Assembly: GCA_964405755.1 (NCBI GenBank)
Contig: CAYOPF010000109.1
Location: forward strand, 1 to 8,608
Direction of reading: 5' to 3'
Length of the DNA: 8,608 nucleotides
Origin: GWF2-33-9 sp964405755
GTDB lineage: Bacteria > Bacteroidota > Ignavibacteria > Kapaibacteriales > UBA2268
Shown: piece after piece, positions 1-6,178 of the stretch
How positions within the stretch are numbered: position 1 is the first letter of the stretch
Layout of the letters: each line of letters begins with the position of its first letter
Position numbers and translations under genes: made by a program
The notes under the pieces: generated by a model
Seen by the model: the letters and a program-made list of their open reading frames with translations, nothing else
Databases searched by the model: none
Told to the model about the DNA's origin: nothing

Positions 1-119
1 GTTTTGCTCTCTGGATTCTTTTGCAGTTCTTCCAAAATTAGAGTTTTATCAACTGCAGATGTATCTTTATCCATCAACAGATTGATTAGTTCTTCGGTAT
101 TTAAATCAAATCTATTCAT
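1..119 (-). CDS. Partial N-terminus of a possible anti-sigma factor (runs off left edge)
   Basis: Reading leftward from an ATG at 119, an open frame of 39 codons continues to the edge of the window, so only the N-terminus is visible (it begins MNRFDLNTEELINLL). The ATG lies inside the last codons of the sigma-factor gene: the two frames overlap by 8 nt (112-119) in the arrangement ATGAATAG, which is typical of translationally coupled genes. The visible peptide is acidic and helical, with a pattern like the start of many zinc-finger-like or FecR-type anti-sigma proteins: a Leu-rich helix, then MDKD, then EELQKNPES, resembling 'LLDGEL...LLAENPE'. Its position directly after an ECF sigma gene supports that role. 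The match is short and the membrane segment and C-terminus are outside the window, so the anti-sigma call is inference. That it is a real gene is fairly likely. Confidence 0.6.
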   Translation of the reverse strand, partial: MNRFDLNTEELINLLMDKDTSAVDKTLILEELQKNPESK

Positions 120-699
120 TTTCTTGCCATATTTTTCTTCTATTCTTCATTCGTGTTATTATACCAAGTAAGGATTTTCTTGCACGATGAATTTTTACTC
201 GAACATTAATTTCGGTATCACTTGTTATTTCGGAGATTGAGGAATATGATAGTCCCTCGAATTCACTCAGGATGAATACTTCTTTCAGCGATGAAGGTAA
301 TTTATCCACGGCTTGCCTAACAATTTCGACATCATCTTCAAAATTCTGCTCTTTTTCGCTTGCAACATTTGTCATATATTCTGCATAAACATCTGGCATT
401 CGATTTTCAACTCGAAAGTGGTTCAGGCATATATTCTTAGCAGTTTGGTAAATGTAGGCATTAAAGTTTGTAAGTATTTTTCCATTGGATTTCAGTCCAA
501 TTTGATAAACTTTTACAAATACCTCCTGAAATAAATCTTTTATAAAGAACTTTTCACCTAATGTTCTGAACAAGTATGCATGTATTTTTGCAGAATACCT
601 CTTATATAATTCACTAAAAGATTGTTGGCTTACTTCTTGAGATTGGGAAAGCAAGCTAAAGAGTTCTTCATCTGTTAATTTATCATACTCGTACTTCAT
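112..699 (-). CDS. RNA polymerase sigma factor, ECF (sigma-70 family, sigma-24-like)
   Basis: The product is 195 aa, normal for an extracytoplasmic-function sigma factor that directs RNA polymerase to a small stress or envelope regulon. Region 2 spans about residues 28-99: FSELYKRYSAKIHAYLFR, the -10-recognition/core-binding helix DLFQEVFVKVYQ, then AYIYQTAKNICLNHFR. Region 4 spans about 125-178: LPSSLKEVFILSEFEGLSY, followed by the helix-turn-helix and the basic recognition helix ending VRVKIHRARKSL. No region 3 is present, as expected for ECF factors. The linker (100-124) is acidic. The start is secure: the codon just before the ATG is an in-frame TAA (700-702). The gene follows the mutase gene after 42 nt on the same strand and overlaps a downstream frame that may be its anti-sigma factor. 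The regulon cannot be deduced from the sequence. Confidence 0.95.
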   Translation of the reverse strand: MKYEYDKLTDEELFSLLSQSQEVSQQSFSELYKRYSAKIHAYLFRTLGEKFFIKDLFQEVFVKVYQIGLKSNGKILTNFNAYIYQTAKNICLNHFRVENRMPDVYAEYMTNVASEKEQNFEDDVEIVRQAVDKLPSSLKEVFILSEFEGLSYSSISEITSDTEINVRVKIHRARKSLLGIITRMKNRRKIWQENE

Positions 700-741
700 T
701 TACTTTTAAGACAATTAGGTTTATGAATTGTTACAAATATT

Positions 742-2127
742 TTAGATATTTTTTACTATTCCGAAAATTTTATCGATAAGTACATTGGTCGAAAACTCAG
801 TGTTGCTTTCTGCAATAATTCGCAAGATAGGCTCTGTGTTTGATTTTCTTAGTTGCACCCAATACTCTGGTCCAATAAATTTCACTCCATCTTCTTGGAT
901 ACATTTTTCTTTTTTAAATTGAGGTATTGTCAGGTTAATCATTTTTTCAAAATCATCCTCGAATTCAAGTTTAACTTTTTTCATTATAGTAGTTGGTAAT
1001 TCTTCAATTATTTCGCTAATTTTCTTTTGCTTACGAGCAAGAAGTAGCAAAATCAAAACTATGCCTGCAATTGCATCCCTTCCTAAATGAAAATCCCTGA
1101 GAATAACTCCCCCACTTCCTTCTCCACCAATTTGTGCATTAATTTCTTTCATTTTTTCAACTACGTTGATTTCTCCTACTGGTGATCTATGGACTTTTGC
1201 TCCAAATCTTTCTGCAATTTTCTCAACTAACTGTGTTGTTGAATGATTAACAACAATAGATACTTCCCTTGGGTTTTTACATAATTCGAGGTATGCCCAT
1301 ATCGAAAGTACTATGGTAAACTCTTCTTTAATAGGTTTACCTTTTTCGTTAATAAGCACTAGCCTATCTCCATCTGGATCGATTGCAAAACCAATATCAG
1401 AATTGAACGATGCAACTTTTTGGGCCAATTCAAAAAGGTTTTCTGGAAGTGGTTCTGGTTGATGCACAAATTCACCATCTCCATTACAATTGATTTTATT
1501 TACCTCACACCCTAATTCTTCGAGTAATTCTGGAATTATAAATGAACCTGATGAGTTAATTGCATCGAGTGAGACTTTAAATTTTTTGCTTTTAATTTCA
1601 TCGATATCGAGCTTGATACCATCAATATGTAAATCCAAGATTTTCTTTATGTGTTTTTCGATAGCCAATTTGTTTTTGTATGCAATCGTTAAATCCTCAT
1701 TAAATTGGATTGTATCGGGTATTTGTTTTATATTCTGCTCAGAAATTATCTCTAATAGTAATTTATTTTCATCTGCGTTCAAGAAAATTCCATTAGAATT
1801 TATAAATTTTAGTCCATTCCATTCTGCTGGATTGTGCGAGGCGGTTATAGAAATTCCTATTATTGCATCTAATTCTTCGACCATAAGTTGCACTGTAGGA
1901 GTTGGAACTAAACCTAATAGGACATAATCTCTTTTAAAGTAATTCAAGGTTTGTGCGATAAACTCTTCTATTTCTAATCCAGAAGGTCGTCCATCACGTC
2001 CAATTAATATTAATCCCGAAGGAAATAATTTACAAATTGCCGAAGTATATTTATAGACCAGCAAATTATCGAATTTTCCTTCAACTAAAGTTGCACGCAA
2101 ACCAGAAATGGAACTTATTATTTTCAT
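742..2127 (-). CDS. glmM: Phosphoglucosamine mutase-like alpha-D-phosphohexomutase
   Basis: Cytoplasmic enzyme of the alpha-D-phosphohexomutase superfamily, 461 aa from the chosen start. All four signature loops are visible: the catalytic phosphoserine loop TASHNP (Ser97), the Mg-binding loop DPDGDR (250-255), the sugar-specificity loop GGEGSGGVI (334-342), and the phosphate-binding loop RKSNTEPILR (427-436). The GEGSGG and RKSNTEP forms and the N-terminal SISGLRATL resemble the archaeal/Bacteroidota-type GlmM, which converts glucosamine-6-phosphate to glucosamine-1-phosphate for UDP-GlcNAc, peptidoglycan and LPS. A phosphoglucomutase/phosphomannomutase role cannot be excluded from sequence alone. 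The frame stays open to an earlier ATG at 2196. I chose the ATG at 2127 because MKIISSISG matches the family N-terminus, while the 23 extra residues are non-homologous in look and would overlap the divergent gene. The sigma-factor gene follows 42 nt downstream, so the two may be co-transcribed. Confidence 0.88.
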   Translation of the reverse strand: MKIISSISGLRATLVEGKFDNLLVYKYTSAICKLFPSGLILIGRDGRPSGLEIEEFIAQTLNYFKRDYVLLGLVPTPTVQLMVEELDAIIGISITASHNPAEWNGLKFINSNGIFLNADENKLLLEIISEQNIKQIPDTIQFNEDLTIAYKNKLAIEKHIKKILDLHIDGIKLDIDEIKSKKFKVSLDAINSSGSFIIPELLEELGCEVNKINCNGDGEFVHQPEPLPENLFELAQKVASFNSDIGFAIDPDGDRLVLINEKGKPIKEEFTIVLSIWAYLELCKNPREVSIVVNHSTTQLVEKIAERFGAKVHRSPVGEINVVEKMKEINAQIGGEGSGGVILRDFHLGRDAIAGIVLILLLLARKQKKISEIIEELPTTIMKKVKLEFEDDFEKMINLTIPQFKKEKCIQEDGVKFIGPEYWVQLRKSNTEPILRIIAESNTEFSTNVLIDKIFGIVKNI

Positions 2128-2176
2128 TTTCGTATTTGTTTGTAATTTTACAATTAATAAATTAACGATTTTTAAA

Positions 2177-2184
2177 CAAAAATA
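2177..2184 (-). promoter_or_regulatory. Possible Bacteroidota-type -7 box for the mutase gene
   Basis: In the 57-bp gap between the divergent mutase and glycosyltransferase genes, the minus strand reads TATTTTTG, an exact match to the TAnnTTTG -7 element used by Bacteroidota, 49 nt before the mutase ATG. No TTG sits at the usual spacing upstream. In this AT-rich DNA such matches occur often by chance. On the plus strand the same gap holds only a one-mismatch version (TTTGTTTG, 2135-2142) that could serve the glycosyltransferase. Confidence 0.3.
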
Positions 2185-3174
2185 ATGAAAAATCAACAGG
2201 AAATATTACTAAAAGCCAAAAGAATATGTATTTTTCGAACTGATGGTATCGGAGATATGATATTGACCTTACCTATGGTAAATATAATTAAAGAAATAAA
2301 TCCAGATGTAGAGATTCACATAATCATCTCAGAAAAGACTTCTCCTTTGCTTGAATATCAGCCATTGATTAAGAAGTTTTATTTTATTGAAAATATTGTT
2401 AAACTACCATGTTTTTTGAAAGATAGGAAATTTGATATTATTTTTTTTCCACGTCCAAAACCCAAAGAGGTTGTTGCATCTTTTATTGCTCATATTCCAT
2501 TGCGAGTAGGTAGTGCTTATCGATATTATTCATTTCTTCTTAATCACAGAGTTAAGGAGCACAGAAAGCATGGTAAGAAAAGTGAAGCTCAACACAATGT
2601 TAATTTGATTAGTTCCATAACAGGGGAAAACTACAAAATTTCGCTTATCCCTCCTATAGTTCACAATGAATTATTAACACAAATTTCAACAAGGTATCAA
2701 TTACCATCAAATTACATAATCATACATCCAGGCGGAGCAGGTTCTGCTCCTAAACTTCCTATTGAAAAATTTGTAGAATTATCAAAAATTATTAGTGAAA
2801 AATATCAAAAACAAATTATACTGACTGGCAATGAAACTGAATTTGAATATACCCATTCTATCTCTGAGGCTGTTCCAAGTGTTATAAATTTATGCGGCAA
2901 AACAACACTAAATGAACTTATTGCAATAATCAGTAATTCAGAAGGAGTAGTAGCTAATTCAACAGGGGTTATTCATATTGCCGCAAGCTTCAATAAGAAA
3001 ATAATTGGATTCTACCCAAATTCTCCTAATATGAATTCTACTCGTTGGGGGCCAATTTCTGACAAAAAAATAATTCTCACTCCACCGAATAATGGTCTTA
3101 GGGAAATTGACAATATGGAGTTGATATCAAATGAAGATATCGAAAAATCTTTTGTTGAACTATTTATTTCTTAA
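2185..3174 (+). CDS. Glycosyltransferase family 9 (ADP-heptose:LPS heptosyltransferase-type)
   Basis: A 329-aa GT-B-fold enzyme that most likely transfers heptose or a related sugar to an LPS core or similar surface glycan at the inner face of the cytoplasmic membrane. The N-terminal Rossmann half opens with IFRTDGIGDMILTLP (16-30), the acceptor-side GDxxxxLP motif of heptosyltransferases. The C-terminal nucleotide-sugar half carries HPGGAGSAPKLP (181-192), the LTGNETE strand-turn (213-219), LCGKTTLNELIAII (236-249) and NSTGVIHIAAS (258-268), which is the GT9 'D/N-S-x-G-x-x-H' donor-binding motif. It has no signal peptide or membrane span. No Shine-Dalgarno sequence precedes the ATG; the leader is A-rich. 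It diverges from the mutase gene across 57 bp, and its last 11 bp overlap the end of the convergent OmpA-like gene. The exact sugar and acceptor cannot be read from the sequence. Confidence 0.9.
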   Translation: MKNQQEILLKAKRICIFRTDGIGDMILTLPMVNIIKEINPDVEIHIIISEKTSPLLEYQPLIKKFYFIENIVKLPCFLKDRKFDIIFFPRPKPKEVVASFIAHIPLRVGSAYRYYSFLLNHRVKEHRKHGKKSEAQHNVNLISSITGENYKISLIPPIVHNELLTQISTRYQLPSNYIIIHPGGAGSAPKLPIEKFVELSKIISEKYQKQIILTGNETEFEYTHSISEAVPSVINLCGKTTLNELIAIISNSEGVVANSTGVIHIAASFNKKIIGFYPNSPNMNSTRWGPISDKKIILTPPNNGLREIDNMELISNEDIEKSFVELFIS

Positions 3175-5098
3175 TTACTCTTATTCTAATAGAGCGATTT
3201 AAAAATCTTCCTTGTGGAGTAATTTCTGTAAACTTCTCGTTGCTTGTTCCAACTTCTATGTTAATCTGTTTCTGAGCAATCGATTTTATAAAATTCATTG
3301 TATTATCAGCTCTTTCTTTTGCCAACAGTGCATTTCTTTGAGGTGTTCCCAATTCGTCGGCACTACCAAGAATTTTTATTGTAACGCCATCAGGAAGTTT
3401 TTCGATTAACTGTCTTAATAATTCCTTATTTTCCTCTGTTACAATACTACTATTGTAGTCAAAACGTAAAATTGCTAAAAAATCATCTAAATTTAAATCT
3501 ACTTGCTCCCTTTGGAATTTTGAATAGTCAATTATTTCAGAGATTTCTTTTTCTGTATTTCCTAACTTATATTGAAATTTAATTTCTTCTTGTCCTTTGT
3601 TTGGATTCAACTTAAAATCAAGCTCTAAGTCATAATTACCTGAGTTATCAACTCTAATAATTTGATGAGTTAAATTATTAGTAATTTCAACTGATTTTCC
3701 AGCTAAATTAAGAGCCATTATCTCTAAATTGACCTTTCCCTTAAAATTGGCATATTTTTGTAAATCCACATATTCTTGTAAAGGTGCATTTTTAATAATA
3801 ATATCAACTCTCTGATTTTCTAAAACTCCTTCTCTATATTGTTGATTTGAAGGATTTTTGGGAGTTTGTAAAACTTCTAATTTAATTTTATTTTCATTAA
3901 TTCCTAAGGCAACTAATGCAACTTTGATAATACTTGCACGGTTCTTCGATAGTTCATTAATATTTGTCTCGTTTTCTTCACCGGAAGTTGCAGATTGCAG
4001 TACAATAGACGACTTTGAATTGTTTGTAACAATTTCTGCAATTCTTGGTAAAATGTGATTGTGTACTTTTATTGCATCCCCGGTAAGATAACTTTCAAGA
4101 TTTTCTTTGTTATTATAATTACTTGGTATTGTAGAAGAATTAGACTCAAAAAATACACTATTGACAATTGGAAGGCTTGAAAGCAATTCATTTCCGTATT
4201 CTATTTTACCTTCAATATCTATTGCTTTGATATTAAAAATAGGATCTTCTTGTTTTTCGACAACAATTGGTACTGGTTTGACCGATTCTTCTATTTCCAC
4301 AGGTGGTTCTTCAGCAACTTTTTCAAAGATGGATAAGCGATAACCAACTTCGAACTTCATCGAAACTGATTTCCAATCTGTGTCAGTAGTATAGTTGTTT
4401 AATTGATATCCAATCGAAAAGCGATAAGTTCCAAGATTATTGGTTAATGCTTCTAATGCTAATTGTGGAACAATTAAAGGTACAGACATTGTTTGGATGT
4501 CGCCTGATGCAAGTGGTCTTTGTTTTGTTCTAAAGTCATCTGCATTTACAAATACTGCTGAACTTGGCGAAACAATTACTTCTTTTTGGGTAAAAGTTTT
4601 TCCTGTAGCTAAGCCAAACTTGATACCTCCAACTAGTCGAGCAACAAAATCAGATTTTTCCAGTATATTTTGCCCATAATGAGCTGAAAATTCGAAAAAT
4701 CCAAAATCAATATCCATCTGATTTTCAGTTGATACCTCTAATACCTTTCCTGAGGATATATCTCTCATGGGAAATTTGATTTCCTGAACTAAATATCCAC
4801 TATTAATATGGTAGCCCAATCCAATAGAGAAAAATGATTTCTCGAACAGATATTTCTCAAATTCGACAACTAAAGGTATTCCCCATCCAAAGCCTTTAGT
4901 AAAAACACCGCAATCGACCGAACCTTTAAAGCCATTTGAATTGATGTTATATAGGTCATAATTGAAACCTAATTGTGTGTGCAAAGCATAAATTTCATTT
5001 TCTTCTGGCACCTTAAATGAGTCAAATGCTATAGCATTAAAATAGAGGCTAAATAGAATAAGTGGGATTGTTAATGTATATTTTATCTTTTTCATCAA
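3164..5098 (-). CDS. Outer-membrane protein with two OmpA-like domains
   Basis: A 644-aa exported protein. Residues 1-24 form a signal peptide (MMKKIKYTL..., hydrophobic core, cleavage likely after NAIA). Residues about 30-256 alternate aromatic/glycine-rich strands (GLGYHINSGYL, FSIGYQLNNY, VGYRLSIF), suggesting a membrane beta-barrel or outer-membrane beta domain. A Pro/Glu/Val-rich linker follows (258-286). Residues about 311-437 are a diverged OmpA-like domain (SVFFESNSSTIP ... LSKNRASI ... ENQRVDI). Residues 438-540 look like a beta-sandwich spacer. Residues 541-643 are a second, more canonical OmpA C-terminal domain (ILRFDYNSS, GSADELG, LLAKERA, LNRSIRIRV), in which Asp581 and Arg596 have the spacing of the peptidoglycan diaminopimelate-binding pair. 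The likely role is anchoring the outer membrane to the cell wall. It lies 49 nt downstream of aroC on the same strand. The start could be either of two adjacent ATGs (5098 or 5095). Confidence 0.88.
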   Translation of the reverse strand: MMKKIKYTLTIPLILFSLYFNAIAFDSFKVPEENEIYALHTQLGFNYDLYNINSNGFKGSVDCGVFTKGFGWGIPLVVEFEKYLFEKSFFSIGLGYHINSGYLVQEIKFPMRDISSGKVLEVSTENQMDIDFGFFEFSAHYGQNILEKSDFVARLVGGIKFGLATGKTFTQKEVIVSPSSAVFVNADDFRTKQRPLASGDIQTMSVPLIVPQLALEALTNNLGTYRFSIGYQLNNYTTDTDWKSVSMKFEVGYRLSIFEKVAEEPPVEIEESVKPVPIVVEKQEDPIFNIKAIDIEGKIEYGNELLSSLPIVNSVFFESNSSTIPSNYNNKENLESYLTGDAIKVHNHILPRIAEIVTNNSKSSIVLQSATSGEENETNINELSKNRASIIKVALVALGINENKIKLEVLQTPKNPSNQQYREGVLENQRVDIIIKNAPLQEYVDLQKYANFKGKVNLEIMALNLAGKSVEITNNLTHQIIRVDNSGNYDLELDFKLNPNKGQEEIKFQYKLGNTEKEISEIIDYSKFQREQVDLNLDDFLAILRFDYNSSIVTEENKELLRQLIEKLPDGVTIKILGSADELGTPQRNALLAKERADNTMNFIKSIAQKQINIEVGTSNEKFTEITPQGRFLNRSIRIRVIKK

Positions 5099-5147
5099 AA
5101 TTGTAAATTAAGAACATACAAATTAAAAATATTTTGTGTTATTATGC

Positions 5148-6128
5148 TTAAATCGTGTGTTTTTTTGTTCTTAAATAAAAGTCTGCGATTACTAAATATG
5201 CTACACTTTCGATAATTATTGGGGTTCGCAAAACATAAGAAACATCGTGCCGACCACCAATTTGTAATATTGTTTTTTCACCAGTTTGTAAATTAATTGT
5301 TTCAACTGGTTTTTGAATGCTGGCTGGGGGTCGGAAAGCAACCCTAAAAATTAAATCATTCCCATTTGAAATTCCCCCGTTAATACCACCTGAATTGTTT
5401 GTTTTTGTTTTACCTTCTTTATCAAAAATAATATCGATAAATTCACTTCCTTTCATCTTAGCTGAAGAAAATCCAGCTCCGAATTCAACTCCCATAACGC
5501 CCGGAATTGAAAATAAAATATGAGATAAAACCGATTCAACGCTATCAAAAAAAGGTTCTCCCAGCCCAACTGGGACATTTTGAACAACACATTCCACAAT
5601 ACCACCAAGAGAATCGCCTTCTTTTTGCGTTTTTTCAATCAATTCATCATAATCGGATGTACCCCCTATTTCTATTATAGTTGCTTTTACGATAATATTC
5701 GGAATAATTCTTCGTGCAATTTGACCTGCAATAACCAGAACAAGTGTCATCCTACCAGAAGATTGGCCTCCTCCTGAAATATCTGCATATTGGCCATATT
5801 TTTTTATTTGAGTAAAATCAGCGTGCCCTGGACGAGGAGTGATTTCAAAGCTATAATCTTGAGGCTTTACATTTTTGTTTTCTATAGAAAATGAGATCGG
5901 TAAGCCGGTTGTTTTATTATTAACAATTCCCGTCATCCAAATTATTTCATCTCTTTCTACTCTGGAAGTTGTGCCTGAATTACCTCCCTTACGTGCTTTT
6001 ACTGAATCGTTAATTTCAGAAACATTTATTTCAAGTCCGGAAGGAATGCCATTAATTACCCCACCAATATATGTAGAATGCGATGAACCAAATATTTGTA
6101 GATTAATTTCGTTTAAATAATTATTCAT
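5148..6128 (-). CDS. aroC: Chorismate synthase
   Basis: Catalyses the last shikimate-pathway step, 5-enolpyruvylshikimate-3-phosphate to chorismate, using reduced FMN in the cytoplasm; chorismate feeds aromatic amino acids, folate and quinones. Family signatures appear in order: IFGSSHSTYIGGVINGIPSG with active-site His17, RPGHADFTQIKKYG with the second catalytic His102, GGGQSSGRMT (119-128), GDSLGGIVECVVQNVPVGLGEP (171-192), the flavin-binding NNSGGINGGISNG (244-256), FRPPASIQKP (265-274) and GRHDVSYVLRTPIIIESVAYLV (292-313). At 326 aa it is shorter than the usual 350-400; the missing stretch is mainly between strand VKATIIEIGG and the GDSLGG loop, where the common 'CPD' segment is absent. 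Short forms of this kind resemble those of anaerobic Firmicutes and FCB lineages. The ATG at 6128 fits the family N-terminus. It diverges from the histidine kinase gene. Confidence 0.95.
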   Translation of the reverse strand: MNNYLNEINLQIFGSSHSTYIGGVINGIPSGLEINVSEINDSVKARKGGNSGTTSRVERDEIIWMTGIVNNKTTGLPISFSIENKNVKPQDYSFEITPRPGHADFTQIKKYGQYADISGGGQSSGRMTLVLVIAGQIARRIIPNIIVKATIIEIGGTSDYDELIEKTQKEGDSLGGIVECVVQNVPVGLGEPFFDSVESVLSHILFSIPGVMGVEFGAGFSSAKMKGSEFIDIIFDKEGKTKTNNSGGINGGISNGNDLIFRVAFRPPASIQKPVETINLQTGEKTILQIGGRHDVSYVLRTPIIIESVAYLVIADFYLRTKKHTI

Positions 6129-6135
6129 ATATTTG
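6128..6135 (+). promoter_or_regulatory. Possible Bacteroidota-type -7 box for the histidine kinase gene
   Basis: The plus strand reads TATATTTG, an exact match to TAnnTTTG, overlapping the aroC start codon. A transcript starting about 6 nt downstream would have a leader of roughly 35-40 nt to the suspected kinase start at 6179, a normal length, but about 160 nt to the first in-frame ATG at 6305. No TTG lies at the usual -33 spacing; the nearest, at 6096-6098, is too far. The DNA is AT-rich, so chance is a real alternative. Confidence 0.35.
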
Positions 6136-6178
6136 TATTAATTGTTAATTTTCATTCTAGATAACTTTAGTAAAAATT

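Noticed and set aside
711..731. Inverted repeat ACAATT...AATTGT between the mutase and sigma genes, as a terminator or operator
   Set aside because: The stem is only 6 bp and mostly A/T with a 9-nt loop and no U-run; it is expected by chance in such DNA.
1490..1927. Plus-strand open frame of 145 codons inside the mutase gene
   Set aside because: It is antisense to a clearly conserved enzyme, has low-complexity composition, and shows no recognisable domain. The other antisense frames in the window were rejected for the same reason.
2128..2196. N-terminal extension of the mutase from an upstream ATG at 2196
   Set aside because: The 23 added residues are hydrophobic and unlike the family, overlap the divergent glycosyltransferase start, and the ATG at 2127 gives the expected SISGLR N-terminus.
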